A DNA stretch of 35,493 bases from Planctomycetaceae bacterium (GCA_007694185.1 RECD01000191.1:1-35493), one strand, 5' to 3'; shown: positions 17,285 to 25,776, counted from the first letter of the stretch. Numbers and translations: made by a program. Notes: generated from the letters alone by a model not told the origin.

Positions 17285-17301
17285 CGACCCCGAAGGGGTC
17301 G
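17285..17301. repeat. Hairpin CGACCCC-GAA-GGGGTCG
   Basis: A perfect 7-bp stem with a GAA loop. On the plus strand it is preceded by AAAAATTT; read on the minus strand, the direction of the flanking genes, the hairpin is followed by AAATTTTTGTTTTTG, which is U-rich. It could therefore end transcription from the minus strand, which would be odd upstream of a minus-strand gene unless it acts on the thiL transcript, read towards lower coordinates elsewhere. Its role is uncertain. Confidence 0.5.
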
Positions 17302-17411
17302 CAGAGACCGGCCGCCGGCTGATGGCTTCTACCCCTTCGGCCCGGGATCAACGCGGCCTATTCGTTTCACCGCAACACCCACGTCACCGCCACGGAACTC
17401 CGTCCGACAGA

Positions 17412-18326
17412 TCAATCGGACGATGGCGTTTTCCACTGCAACCGTTTGATCGGTGGCGATGTCGCGCCGTCGACCACTTGGCCCTCGTTCGCTTGGCTCT
17501 CGACCACTTGCCCCTCATGCACTCGGCCCTCGACGACTTTCCCTTCGACCACCCCGTCATCCTGCCCCCACTCGCTATCGCTCAGCTCCAATGCTTCGTC
17601 ATCATCGTCCAGGTAGTCATCGTCATCGTCGTCGTCAAAATCCTGATCGTCATTCGGGCCCAAGATGCTGAAGTCGAACCCTTCGGGCGGGGCCACTTGA
17701 CCGCCCATCGTGAAATGGAAGTTCCCTTCGCCGACCGTTTGACACAACCGACGGTAGATGAATCTCTGCCGCGACTCGTCATCGAAGGGGCCGGCCACAT
17801 AAAACGGCTGACCTTCGTATCCGAAAGTGAACTCTTCGTCGCATGTCGACGAGTCGATGTCACCCCACAACGCCGACACGCGGCGGTAATCCGCATGAGG
17901 CGAAAACCCGATCGACTCGGCGTAGTCGATCGCATCCTCGACCAACTTGCGGACAAAGCTCGCATCGTGGGGAATCAGTTGACCGGTTCCATTCATTCCA
18001 CGGACAATCTCGTCGAACTCGCCCGGCGTACAAAGTCTTCCTCCCGCGTCCTTGATCCCCAAGCATTTCGAATCGATCAGGGCGTACATGAACGCGATTC
18101 GGCCGTCACTCAGCTTGCGGGACAAGAAAACCGGCCCGATCCCCTGAGGCCCAAAGATCGTTTCGCTGACGTAACACTGGTGGACCGGATATTGGCTGGC
18201 CCATTGCATCTGGCCGACCAGCGACTTCATCGCTTGGTTCCGCCTGGCCAGTTCCTGTTTCTGACGCAGTTCCTTTGATCGCTTCTTGGCGAGCTTCTTT
18301 TGCCGGTGCTGCTCCGATTTTGCCAT
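17412..18326 (-). CDS. Unknown protein with basic N-terminus and aspartate tract
   Basis: I do not recognise this 304-residue protein. The ATG at 18326 (MAKSEQHRQKK) is preferred to one 12 bp upstream because GGAAAG lies just before it. The N-terminal 30 residues are strongly basic and helical (KKLAKKRSKELRQKQELARRNQ). A globular middle (about 35-210) has a few Cys and aromatic motifs (YVSETIFGPQGIGPVFLSRKL, FMYALIDSKCLGIKDAGG). It is followed by an aspartate tract (DFDDDDDDDYLDDDDE) and a degenerate 5-residue repeat with a V-x-E-G pattern (VVEGK, VVEGR, VHEGQ, NEGQV). The opposite charges at the two ends suggest interaction with nucleic acid or self-association, but that is inference. Confidence 0.75.
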   Translation of the reverse strand: MAKSEQHRQKKLAKKRSKELRQKQELARRNQAMKSLVGQMQWASQYPVHQCYVSETIFGPQGIGPVFLSRKLSDGRIAFMYALIDSKCLGIKDAGGRLCTPGEFDEIVRGMNGTGQLIPHDASFVRKLVEDAIDYAESIGFSPHADYRRVSALWGDIDSSTCDEEFTFGYEGQPFYVAGPFDDESRQRFIYRRLCQTVGEGNFHFTMGGQVAPPEGFDFSILGPNDDQDFDDDDDDDYLDDDDEALELSDSEWGQDDGVVEGKVVEGRVHEGQVVESQANEGQVVDGATSPPIKRLQWKTPSSD

Positions 18327-18658
18327 CGGTCTTTCCATGTCCTGGGGGAAGCGAGCGTCAGTTAAGTCCGTTCGAATACGAACCGATCCGAATGTTTCGG
18401 CTCAAACTACCGCCACCGAACCGGACGAACAAGTCGACTTGCGGCCGGCCGCCGAATGGCCCGAGCCGGATGCACCAAATCGTTCCCACGGGGTCCACCG
18501 ACGTGACGCGGCCTGCCGACATGAAGGGGAATGGCAGCCCGGTTGGCGATCCGTCAGACTGCCCATTGACCGCGTCTCGTGACCCAACTCGGCGCCCGCA
18601 CCACGACTTTTCTCGTCCGGTCCCTTACGCAACACGCCTCCTGCCCCCCGCCGCTCGC
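18327..18658. promoter_or_regulatory. Divergent promoter region
   Basis: This 332-bp segment lies between two divergently transcribed genes (acidic unknown protein, minus; sugar-acid dehydratase, plus) and must hold both promoters. The plus-strand frame of the dehydratase stays open through it, but homology begins only at the ATG at 18659. I found no convincing -35/-10 pair or operator. Confidence 0.35.
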
Positions 18659-20425
18659 ATGAACCGCCCGCTCCGCTCCGAAGCCTGGTTGAACAACCCG
18701 TCCAACCCCGGGATGACCGCGATCTATTTGGAGCGTTACCTGAATTACGGGCTGACTTCCGGCGAACTGCAGTCCGGCCGTCCGGTGATCGGCATCGCCC
18801 AATCGGCGAACGACCTGGCACCTTGCAACCGAGCCCATTTCAACACCGTCTCGCGTCTCTGTGACGGCGTTCGGGATGCCGGCGGCATCCCGATGGTCTT
18901 CCCGATGCACCCGCTGCAGGAATCGGTCCGCCGACCCACGGCCGCCTTGGACCGCAACCTGGCCTACCTGGCGCTCGTCGAAATCCTGCATGGCTACCCG
19001 CTCGATGGCGTGATCATGACGACCGGTTGTGACAAGACGACGCCGGCAGCGCTGATGGCCGCGGCCACCACCGACCTGCCGTCGATGGTGTTCAATTGCG
19101 GCCCGATGTTGAACAGCTTCCTGGACGGCAACCACGCCGGTGCCGGGACGATCATTTGGGAAGCCCGTCGTCGGCTGTCGGCGGGCGAGATCGACGAACG
19201 CGGCTTCATGGACCTGTTGGCCTTGTCCGCCCCCAGCGCCGGCCATTGCAACGTGATGGGAACGGCGCTATCGATGAACTGCCTCGCCGAAGCGCTCGGG
19301 ATGGCGATGCCAGGCACGGCGACGATCCCGGCTCCCTACCACGCCCGCGGCCAAGCGGCGTACGCGGCCGGCGGCAGGATCGTCGAAATGGTCCGCGAGG
19401 ACCTCCGTCCGTCGCGAGTGATCACCCGCGCGGCGCTGCTGAACGCGATCCGCGTCAACACGGCGATCGGCGGCAGCACGAATTGCCCACCGCACCTGAT
19501 CGCGATCGCCCGCCACGCCGGCGTGGAACTCGATTTGCAAGATTGGGAACGCGAAGGTTACGACCTGCCGCTGCTGGTGAACCTGCAACCAGCCGGCAGC
19601 CACCTCGGCGAAGATTTCCAGCGAACCGGCGGCGTCCCCACCGTGATCCGCGAACTGATCGCCCGCGGCTTGCTCGACGGCGAGGCCTTCACGATCACCG
19701 GACGGACGCAGGCCGAAAACGTCGCCGCCGCGCCGTCCCCCGACGGCGAAGTGATCCGCACGGTCGATCGCCCACTGCTGTCAAAAGCCGGCTTTCTGGT
19801 CCTCACCGGCAACCTGTTCGACGCCGCGTTGATCAAGACGAGCGTGATCAGCGACGAATTTCGCAGTCGCTACCTAAGCCGCCCCGGCGAAGAAGGCCGC
19901 TTCGAATGCCGGGCGATCGTCTTCGAAGGCCCCGAGGATTACCACGACCGGATCAACGACCCGAGCCTGGCGATCGACCAAAACAGCCTGCTGGTGATCC
20001 GCGGTTGCGGCACGCTCGGCTTTCCCGGCAGCGCCGAGGTCGTCAACATGCAGCCCCCTGACGCGCTGCTGCGAGCCGGCATCCGCGAACTGCCGACGAT
20101 GGGAGACGGCCGACAGAGCGGGACGTCAGCCAGCCCGTCGATCCTGAACGCTTCTCCCGAAGCCTACGCCGGCGGTGGACTCAGCCGCTTGCGGACCGGT
20201 GACCAAGTCCGCATCGACCTGAACCTCCGCCGGGTCGATGCCCTCGTCCCCGAAGACGAGTGGCAAACTCGTGAACCGGCCGACTGGTCCGCGATCCCCG
20301 CCACCGCAACCCCCTGGCAACAGATCCATCGCCAATACGTCGGCCAATTGCACACCGGCGGCTGCTTCGATTTCGCGTGCGAATACCGCAACGTCTGCGA
20401 CCGCGTCCCGCGACACAATCACTGA
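18659..20425 (+). CDS. IlvD/Edd-family dehydratase, probable pentonate (sugar-acid) dehydratase
   Basis: A 588-residue Fe-S dehydratase that removes water from dihydroxy acids to give 2-keto-3-deoxy acids. The cluster ligands are C56 (NDLAPCN), C124 (TTGCDKT) and C197 (GHCNVMGTA), with K126 after C124 the candidate carbamylated Lys that holds Mg2+. Their spacing of 68 and 73 residues equals that recalled for L-arabinonate and D-xylonate dehydratases (C59/C127/C200 in the Rhizobium enzyme), and differs from IlvD proper. The catalytic Ser is probably S490 of SGTSASPSILN. A sugar-acid substrate is therefore more likely than the branched-chain pathway. The start at 18659 is where homology begins; the frame is open much further up. 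The C-terminus (GGCFDFACEYRNVCDRVPRHNH) is Cys/His-rich. Confidence 0.88.
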   Translation: MNRPLRSEAWLNNPSNPGMTAIYLERYLNYGLTSGELQSGRPVIGIAQSANDLAPCNRAHFNTVSRLCDGVRDAGGIPMVFPMHPLQESVRRPTAALDRNLAYLALVEILHGYPLDGVIMTTGCDKTTPAALMAAATTDLPSMVFNCGPMLNSFLDGNHAGAGTIIWEARRRLSAGEIDERGFMDLLALSAPSAGHCNVMGTALSMNCLAEALGMAMPGTATIPAPYHARGQAAYAAGGRIVEMVREDLRPSRVITRAALLNAIRVNTAIGGSTNCPPHLIAIARHAGVELDLQDWEREGYDLPLLVNLQPAGSHLGEDFQRTGGVPTVIRELIARGLLDGEAFTITGRTQAENVAAAPSPDGEVIRTVDRPLLSKAGFLVLTGNLFDAALIKTSVISDEFRSRYLSRPGEEGRFECRAIVFEGPEDYHDRINDPSLAIDQNSLLVIRGCGTLGFPGSAEVVNMQPPDALLRAGIRELPTMGDGRQSGTSASPSILNASPEAYAGGGLSRLRTGDQVRIDLNLRRVDALVPEDEWQTREPADWSAIPATATPWQQIHRQYVGQLHTGGCFDFACEYRNVCDRVPRHNH

Positions 20426-20513
20426 GCCAACCGCTTCCCACGGCGACTTCGACACCGAGCCCGAGCCCGAGGCCGCAAACCAGCCAACGCGACTCGCGAC
20501 TCCGCGATGCGGC

Positions 20514-21629
20514 TCAAACGTCGATCGGGAATTCGTAACGCCAAAGCTCGCTGCCCGATTCGATGTTCCGGCCGACGATCGCGCCCCAATCGCCCCAAAC
20601 CGTCATCGTCCCGTCGCGGCTAAAATCGATGCCTGTAATCTCGCCCACACGGGGCTCGATCACCGTCACCGTCTCACCTGTCGCCAGCCGGCAGACGACG
20701 ACCCGATTGAACCGCAGGCCGTTCTGATCGAACTCCCGCACCACGTAGGCGAGCCACTCCTCGTCGTTAGACGAAGCGATCGGAAACTTCAGCGCCGGTG
20801 AAGGCGGTACTTGCCAAAGCCGCTTGCCGTCTTCGATCGACGTCGCGACCACCCCCTCGTCGCCACTGGTCACGACGACCCCCGACGATTGAGCGTAGAC
20901 CAAGCTGAGCACGTTCAGCTCCATCGGAAACTCACGAACCGCTTGACCGGTCTGGAGTTCGCACAATTGCAGCCGTCCTTCGGCCCACGCGACGAAATGC
21001 CGACCGCCGTCATCCATCGCCAAACACGGCGGCAAAACGACCTCAAGCGGCAGTCGGTATTCCAGCTCCAGTGTTGGCAGTGACCAACAGAGAATCGAAT
21101 GATCGGTCGCCGCCAAAATCCGATCGCTGTCGGGGCTCCAGTGCAACCGCGCGATCCAATCCTGCTCGACTCCCGGTATCCAGCGGACCGTTCCGCCGCG
21201 GTCGCGTAGATCGATCACACCGAACTCACCCTCCTGTGTCGACAGGGCGACATGAGTCCCTGAAGGTGAGAGCACGCAGAAGTGGACCGCCTGCGAATCG
21301 GCGTCGAGCCTCCTGGGCCGATCCAAATCGCTCAAGTCGTGGAGGTACAACGACGCTCGAAGCGGTTGACGGGACGTACCCGCAGGGGACATCAAAGTCC
21401 GCGACACGCCCCAACTGCCGCTGGTGTCACGCGAAAAATCGACCACGACCTGCCGCTTCGGCTCCGGCGCGGGCTGCCCGTCCGGTCGCACCAAACCGAT
21501 CGTCGACCACTGGATCGCCCCCAGCATCCCGATCATTCCCGAAGTCCCCACGAACAGACGCGGGATGCGGGTCAAAACGGAGCGGATCGGATTCCAGAAC
21601 GAACCGGACGCGTTGGCGGCAACCATCAT
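20514..21629 (-). CDS. Membrane-anchored WD40/beta-propeller protein
   Basis: A 371-residue protein with a hydrophobic N-terminal segment (about residues 25-45, LFVGTSGMIGMLGAIQWSTIGLV), likely an uncleaved anchor. It is followed by repeated beta-propeller-like blades: AVHFCVLSPSGTHVALSTQEG, IARLHWSPDSDRILAATDH, CLAMDDGGRHFVAWAEG and ITGIDFSRDGTMTVWGDWG. WD40-type proteins usually act as protein-binding scaffolds; no catalytic motif is seen. It is convergent with the dehydratase gene (88-bp gap), and 118 bp downstream of a small membrane-protein gene on the same strand. Function unknown. Confidence 0.7.
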   Translation of the reverse strand: MMVAANASGSFWNPIRSVLTRIPRLFVGTSGMIGMLGAIQWSTIGLVRPDGQPAPEPKRQVVVDFSRDTSGSWGVSRTLMSPAGTSRQPLRASLYLHDLSDLDRPRRLDADSQAVHFCVLSPSGTHVALSTQEGEFGVIDLRDRGGTVRWIPGVEQDWIARLHWSPDSDRILAATDHSILCWSLPTLELEYRLPLEVVLPPCLAMDDGGRHFVAWAEGRLQLCELQTGQAVREFPMELNVLSLVYAQSSGVVVTSGDEGVVATSIEDGKRLWQVPPSPALKFPIASSNDEEWLAYVVREFDQNGLRFNRVVVCRLATGETVTVIEPRVGEITGIDFSRDGTMTVWGDWGAIVGRNIESGSELWRYEFPIDV

Positions 21630-21747
21630 CAGCCCCCTAGCGGTGGTTGAGGATCACGGTGGGACAGGACAGGCGGGATGCGAGGCGGGCGAAGCGATAC
21701 GGGTGACGCGGTCCGCCGACAAATCGGTCGGGCCGCGTCTGCGAAAG

Positions 21748-22188
21748 TCAGTGCGTGTAAAGGTAAGTCAGCAAACCGGCTTGGAAGATCGCCAGCGGAA
21801 ACGCGACCGCCAGCCCGACCCGCTTTGAATATTCGTAAATGCTGGCCAAGACGGCGCAGACCAACGCCGTCCCCAACAACTTGGTGCCGATGAACAACGT
21901 CACGGAACCGGCATTCCAGCGGATCAACCAGCGGCCGACCGGGTTCTGCTCCACATCGCCGATCACGTCGCTGTTGACCGCGACCAAAGCGGCGTCATGT
22001 ACGGAAACTGCGGCGATGAACAAAATCAATACCGCAAACGGCAACACCTGAGCCCAACCCGCCAGCTGCTGCAGGCCCCGCACCACCGCAGAAGGCAACT
22101 CCCAGACATCGGCAGCGACGACCGAACGGGCGGGAGCAACCGAAAAAGACAGCCCAGGACGGCCATCAACCACATGCGACTGATTCAT
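21748..22188 (-). CDS. Small integral membrane protein, possibly DUF5658-like
   Basis: A 146-residue protein with three or four predicted membrane helices: around LPFAVLILFIAAVSVHDAALVAV, SVTLFIGTKLLGTALVCAVLASIY, and VGLAVAFPLAIFQAGLLTYL. The DAALVAVNSDVIGDVEQNPVGRWLI segment, with an Asp in the first helix and the EQNP loop, resembles the DUF5658 group of small bacterial membrane proteins; this is memory-based and only suggestive. The ATG at 22188 (MNQSHV) is chosen over one at 22239 because AGGAG lies 10 nt upstream. It precedes the WD40-like gene on the same strand and may be co-transcribed. Function unknown. Confidence 0.7.
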   Translation of the reverse strand: MNQSHVVDGRPGLSFSVAPARSVVAADVWELPSAVVRGLQQLAGWAQVLPFAVLILFIAAVSVHDAALVAVNSDVIGDVEQNPVGRWLIRWNAGSVTLFIGTKLLGTALVCAVLASIYEYSKRVGLAVAFPLAIFQAGLLTYLYTH

Positions 22189-22236
22189 CGAGTTTCCACT
22201 CCTGATCCACTGATTTTGGGGTGAACGTTCCCAAGT

Positions 22237-22251
22237 CAAGTTAGCAACTTG
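22237..22251. promoter_or_regulatory. Inverted repeat CAAGTT-AGC-AACTTG upstream of the small membrane-protein gene
   Basis: Perfect 6-bp arms with a 3-bp centre lie 49-63 bp upstream of the start codon, next to a minus-strand TTGACT that could be a -35. A second 8-bp palindrome, GAACGTTC, is at 22223-22230. This could be an operator for a dimeric repressor or activator. Confidence 0.4.
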
Positions 22252-22894
22252 GACAGCGTTTTTACCGGTCGCATTCCCGAATTATCGGGCCGCCGAGGAC
22301 AAGGTTTTGCTTTCCTCCCCGAGCGATAACCCTAAGGTTCCAAATCGCTCCATTGTCGAATAGAAAAAACGAGCCGACTTACCCCGTTTTCAGCACTTCC
22401 TTCGCCCCGGAGCCGACGCGTCACCCGGAAACTCAATGAAAACACCCAGTTTCATCATAAAAGCGTGCCGCCCGATCACCCCCGACATCGACCACGTCGA
22501 CTGGGGACCAAAAAGTACCAAGGGCGCTTCGTTCAACACAAAGCCAGGAAGAATCGAGCCGATCGAGCCACCCTGGCCGGCGTGCCAAATCATCCATCGT
22601 TGATCCGGCAGCGGTCGAGCCGATCAGTCGACAATGGCTCGCCCGCAACGCCCTCGCCGCATCACGATCGGGGAGGCTTCGCCATCAATACCCGGGTGCG
22701 CACCGCGAATCGGTATGGCTGGCCGCAATGCCCTGCGGCATCCAGGGCGGGCCAAGGCAAGCCGTCTCGCCGGGAAATCGCCCAACTCCCCGCCCAGCCC
22801 CGATAAAGCTCTGGGTTCACTGAAGCAGCGTGGCACGTTCCTGTGCCTTCCGCCGTCCGCCCGACTCACAACAGCGATACTTTTGCAGGGGCAC

Positions 22895-22911
22895 GGCACA
22901 CGGGGTGCGCC
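22895..22911. repeat. GGCACAC-GGG-GTGCGCC hairpin
   Basis: 7-bp arms with one mismatch (an A opposite a C) around a 3-nt loop, lying in the long intergenic region just downstream of the PpiD-like gene's stop (23028) on its strand. It resembles planctomycete intergenic short palindromes of the GGCACAC/GTGTGCC type and may be a repeat or a transcript end. Confidence 0.35.
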
Positions 22912-23027
22912 TATCTTCTTGGTGTTTCGAAAAAATTCACAGCCGCGTAAGGGACGCGGCCACCCGGCGGTGATCGGGCGGAAGCTCATCACCGGATTCG
23001 AAACGCACAACAACTTCGGATGCGGCC

Positions 23028-25688
23028 TTATGGCAGCGCCGATTCGTTCCACTTGAACCCGACCCGCTTGTCGAGCGCTTCGTAAAAGCCATCCCGCAAT
23101 CGGACCGCTTCTTCCACCGCCAAGGAATTGGCTTGGAAACGCTGCAGGAGCTGTGTAAAGCGTGCGTAAAGCTCTTCCGTCGATGGCGAGAACTCGGTCG
23201 GCCGGACGACGTAGAAAACGGTTTCCGGCGCGTTGGGCGCCACACCCCATTTATCCCGTTCGCCATTGAAAACCTGACGCATGAACGCCTCGCCGACGTT
23301 GTCGAGGCCGGGGACTTCGCCCATGGTGGCCTGCATCCCGAAGCCGAACGAGGTCATCCAGGAGAAGGGACCGACCGATTCAAAGAGCTGGGCCGACTGG
23401 CTTTCGGGGACCAATTCACGGAGCGGCTTGGCCGACTTGTTGAACGCCGCAGCCATCTTGTCAGCTTCGGCTCGGGCCAATTTGCGGGCTTCCGCCAAGC
23501 GAATGGCGACGACCACCTCGTCGTTCGCTTCCTCGAGTGTCGGGATCGACGCGGCGCGTTCTTCCGTTTTCCACGACACGAACGAAACCCCGCCCTGGTC
23601 GTCGACGGTCCGCAGCGGGGCAAACAAGGGCGGCTGGTCGATGTACATCGTCTGCAAGAACGAATTGCCACGTTGCATCCCGGACCCGACGCCAAACGAT
23701 CGGACAATTTCCTGGTCCTGCAATTGCCGGGCATCGATCAGTCCGGTCTTGGTGTAAGTCATTCCGAGACTTTCAGCCAATTCCGCCAAATTCGGCCGCG
23801 CCGGGATCTTGCTCTCGTCCGTCCCGGCGATCGCTCGGGCATTGAAAAAGCTTCTCATCACCCGATCGACTTCCGTGATCGCCTGATCAAGCTTCTCGCT
23901 CGCCGGCGGCAGGGCGAGTTGCCGTGCGATCTCGTCACGCACGTCTTCGAACGGACGATTTTTCGGTTCGGTCGGCTCGGTGGGTTCAGTGGGCTCCGCC
24001 GGTTCGGTGGGTTCAGCCGGAGCTGACGGATCACTCGGTTCTTCAGGGCTAGCAGGAGCTGGTTCGTCCGGTGCAGGAGGGGTGGCAGGCTCCGCCGGCT
24101 CAACAGGCTCAGCCGGTTCCGCGGGAGCGTCGGTCGGTTCGTCAGCGGGTGCGGGCGTCTCGGCGGGCGTGGCCGGTTCTGACGGAGCGTCAGGTTCATC
24201 CGCAGGAGCTGCCGGCTCATCAGCGGGCGCCGCGGGCTCATCAGCCGGTTCCGCGGGAGCCGGTTCGTCAGCCGGTTCGTCAGCCGCGGGAGCCGGTTCA
24301 TCCGACGGTTCTTGAGCTCGGGCGGTCACCAACCGGGTCGCGAAATCGCTCACGACGGCGCCCGAATCCTCATCGCTCGGTTGCGGCGAGTCCGGCTCAG
24401 CAGGCGTTTCGGGTTCAGCCGGAGTGGCCGGTTCCGCTGGCGATTCCGGCTCGGCCGGAGATTCCCGCTCGGCCGGAGATTCCGGCTCGGCGGGCGATTC
24501 CGCTGGGGTTTCAGTCTCGGCGGGAGTCGCCGGCTCCGCAGGCGCTGCCGGCTCCGAAGGCGAATCCGCAGGCACTGCAGGCTCTGCAGGCGTTTCCGTG
24601 GCGGCTGCCGGATCGGCGGGCGCCTCCGGCTCGGCCGGGGCGTTCAATGCCGGGGCATCCGCATCAGCCGGTTCGCCCGGCTCGGTCTGCATCGGCGGCT
24701 CGTCGTCCACCGGATCGTCGCCTAGCGGCGCGTCGTCCGGCAATTGGGGCATTTGGAAATCGCCACCCGCCAACCGTCGCTCGTACTCCGCCCGCAACGT
24801 CTCTTCGCTGATCGTGGCAACTTCGCGATCGATGAACTCGTCCAAAGAGCCGGCCAAATATTCGAAATCGGCGACGTAGGGGCGCCGGAAAGCCGGGTCG
24901 CTCGATCGCTCATCGGGAAATCGTTCTTTCCCTTCCTCGTACATCCGGCGGATCGCTTCGCCGGAAGGCTTGTCGGAAGTTTTGGCGACGAAATCCGACA
25001 CGTTGACAGCGACCGCGTCAGCGACAGCGTTGCGGTTCAGCCGCAAGAACAACTCCCATTGCTGCGCCGGCGGCACGATCGGACGCCCTTCGACAGCCAA
25101 TCCCGACATCGCCTTCCGCTGGAACGTTTCCGACAAAAGCTGGGTGCGGAGCTGTTCGTAGAGCTGGAATTGCCCCAACTGACCGCGAGTCGACTGCTGC
25201 AACACGCCGTTGATTTCCGCGTCGCTCAGCCGCCCGTCGGTGAACGCGTTCAACCAAGTCCGGATCGCGGTGTCGTCCAGGTCGAGCCCCGCCTTCTTGG
25301 CCTCGGTCGCGAACATCATCGTCCGCACGCTGGCTTGGTCGCCGGGGTTGTCGTTAATCCCGATGCTGACGATTTGCTGCTGCTGTTCGTTGTACTGAAA
25401 ATTGCTGACCCGAGGGCTGCCACCGCGGGAAATCGTGATGTCCGCCAATTGCCGCAGGAATTGCAGCGTCAGGAAATGTGAGCGGGTGAAATAGGACACC
25501 TTTCCCGATTCGAAAGTGCCGCCGTCGTAGCTCGCCAACTTCGTGTCGGTCCCGGACATGCCGGCCGCCCGTTGCTGGTACATCGCGACCGACGGCAGGA
25601 CGACGAACGAAAACAACGCCAACAGAGTCAGCAAGACCATCAAGGGCTTGAGGTTTCGGCGGAACAGCTCGAAGGGGCTGCTGCTCAT
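23028..25688 (-). CDS. PpiD/SurA-like periplasmic folding factor with extreme Pro/Ala/Glu linker
   Basis: An 886-residue protein anchored by one N-terminal helix (residues 15-36, LMVLLTLLALFSFVVLPSVAMY), with the rest outside the cytoplasm. Its layout recalls the SurA_N/PpiD chaperone family, which helps exported proteins fold: a helical N-terminal domain (about 80-215) and helical C-terminal sequence RPFEDVRDEIARQLA ... EARKLARAEADKMAAAF. I cannot identify an intact parvulin catalytic domain, so it is more likely a chaperone than an active isomerase. Residues about 316-575 form a low-complexity stretch of PAEPE-, PADEP- and PTEP-type repeats. It is divergent from topA, with 246 bp between starts. 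Confidence 0.75.
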   Translation of the reverse strand: MSSSPFELFRRNLKPLMVLLTLLALFSFVVLPSVAMYQQRAAGMSGTDTKLASYDGGTFESGKVSYFTRSHFLTLQFLRQLADITISRGGSPRVSNFQYNEQQQQIVSIGINDNPGDQASVRTMMFATEAKKAGLDLDDTAIRTWLNAFTDGRLSDAEINGVLQQSTRGQLGQFQLYEQLRTQLLSETFQRKAMSGLAVEGRPIVPPAQQWELFLRLNRNAVADAVAVNVSDFVAKTSDKPSGEAIRRMYEEGKERFPDERSSDPAFRRPYVADFEYLAGSLDEFIDREVATISEETLRAEYERRLAGGDFQMPQLPDDAPLGDDPVDDEPPMQTEPGEPADADAPALNAPAEPEAPADPAAATETPAEPAVPADSPSEPAAPAEPATPAETETPAESPAEPESPAERESPAEPESPAEPATPAEPETPAEPDSPQPSDEDSGAVVSDFATRLVTARAQEPSDEPAPAADEPADEPAPAEPADEPAAPADEPAAPADEPDAPSEPATPAETPAPADEPTDAPAEPAEPVEPAEPATPPAPDEPAPASPEEPSDPSAPAEPTEPAEPTEPTEPTEPKNRPFEDVRDEIARQLALPPASEKLDQAITEVDRVMRSFFNARAIAGTDESKIPARPNLAELAESLGMTYTKTGLIDARQLQDQEIVRSFGVGSGMQRGNSFLQTMYIDQPPLFAPLRTVDDQGGVSFVSWKTEERAASIPTLEEANDEVVVAIRLAEARKLARAEADKMAAAFNKSAKPLRELVPESQSAQLFESVGPFSWMTSFGFGMQATMGEVPGLDNVGEAFMRQVFNGERDKWGVAPNAPETVFYVVRPTEFSPSTEELYARFTQLLQRFQANSLAVEEAVRLRDGFYEALDKRVGFKWNESALP
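23965..24740 (-). repeat. Coding low-complexity repeat (PAEPE/PADEPA/PTEPTEP)
   Basis: Imperfect 9-18-bp units encode short Pro/Ala/Glu/Asp repeats over about 260 codons. The most regular parts are the ESPAEPESPAE block near 24440-24510, the ADEPAAPADEP block near 24190-24280, and the EPTEPTEPTEP block near 23960-24000. It behaves as a coding minisatellite and probably varies in length between strains. A Pro-rich, acidic chain should be extended and spacer-like. Confidence 0.8.
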
Positions 25689-25776
25689 GGCGATCCGTGT
25701 GGGGGCTGGAGGATGTTGGGAAACTCCGTCAGGGCCGTCCGAGTATCCGGCTTGGGCAGCTCTCTGGCGGGAACAG

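Larger units (their letters stand above)
17053..17411. other. Intergenic region with two strong hairpins
   Basis: This 359-bp gap lies between the thiL start and the end of the acidic hypothetical gene, both on the minus strand. No gene is supported. It contains two perfect GC-rich hairpins 24 bp apart and the AT-rich run ACGCAAAAACAAAAATTT between them, an arrangement typical of a mobile or dispersed intergenic repeat. It should also hold the promoter for thiL, which I could not place. Confidence 0.5.
22189..23027. other. Long intergenic region with no supported gene
   Basis: About 840 bp between the small membrane-protein gene and the end of the PpiD-like gene. Open frames here are short, shifting and Arg/Pro/Ala-rich with no family resemblance, so I call none. 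The left part holds the probable regulatory dyads of the membrane-protein gene. The right part holds a GC-rich hairpin at 22895-22911. An AT-richer section (22240-22460) interrupts the usual composition. A decayed gene cannot be excluded. Confidence 0.45.

Noticed and set aside
17322-18278. Plus-strand open frame of 318 codons opposite the acidic unknown protein
   Set aside because: The minus-strand version has a sensible start, charge layout and length; the plus-strand one has an odd composition, including a valine/isoleucine-rich run that mirrors the GAT/GAC tract.
22223-22230. GAACGTTC as an SOS/LexA box
   Set aside because: It is an 8-bp palindrome without the 4-bp spacer of the GAAC-N4-GTTC box and the downstream gene is not an SOS gene.
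22634-23056. Open frames in the 22.6-23.25 kb gap on both strands
   Set aside because: Short, Arg/Pro-rich, no ribosome site, no recognisable domain; the minus-strand frame overlaps the end of the PpiD-like gene.
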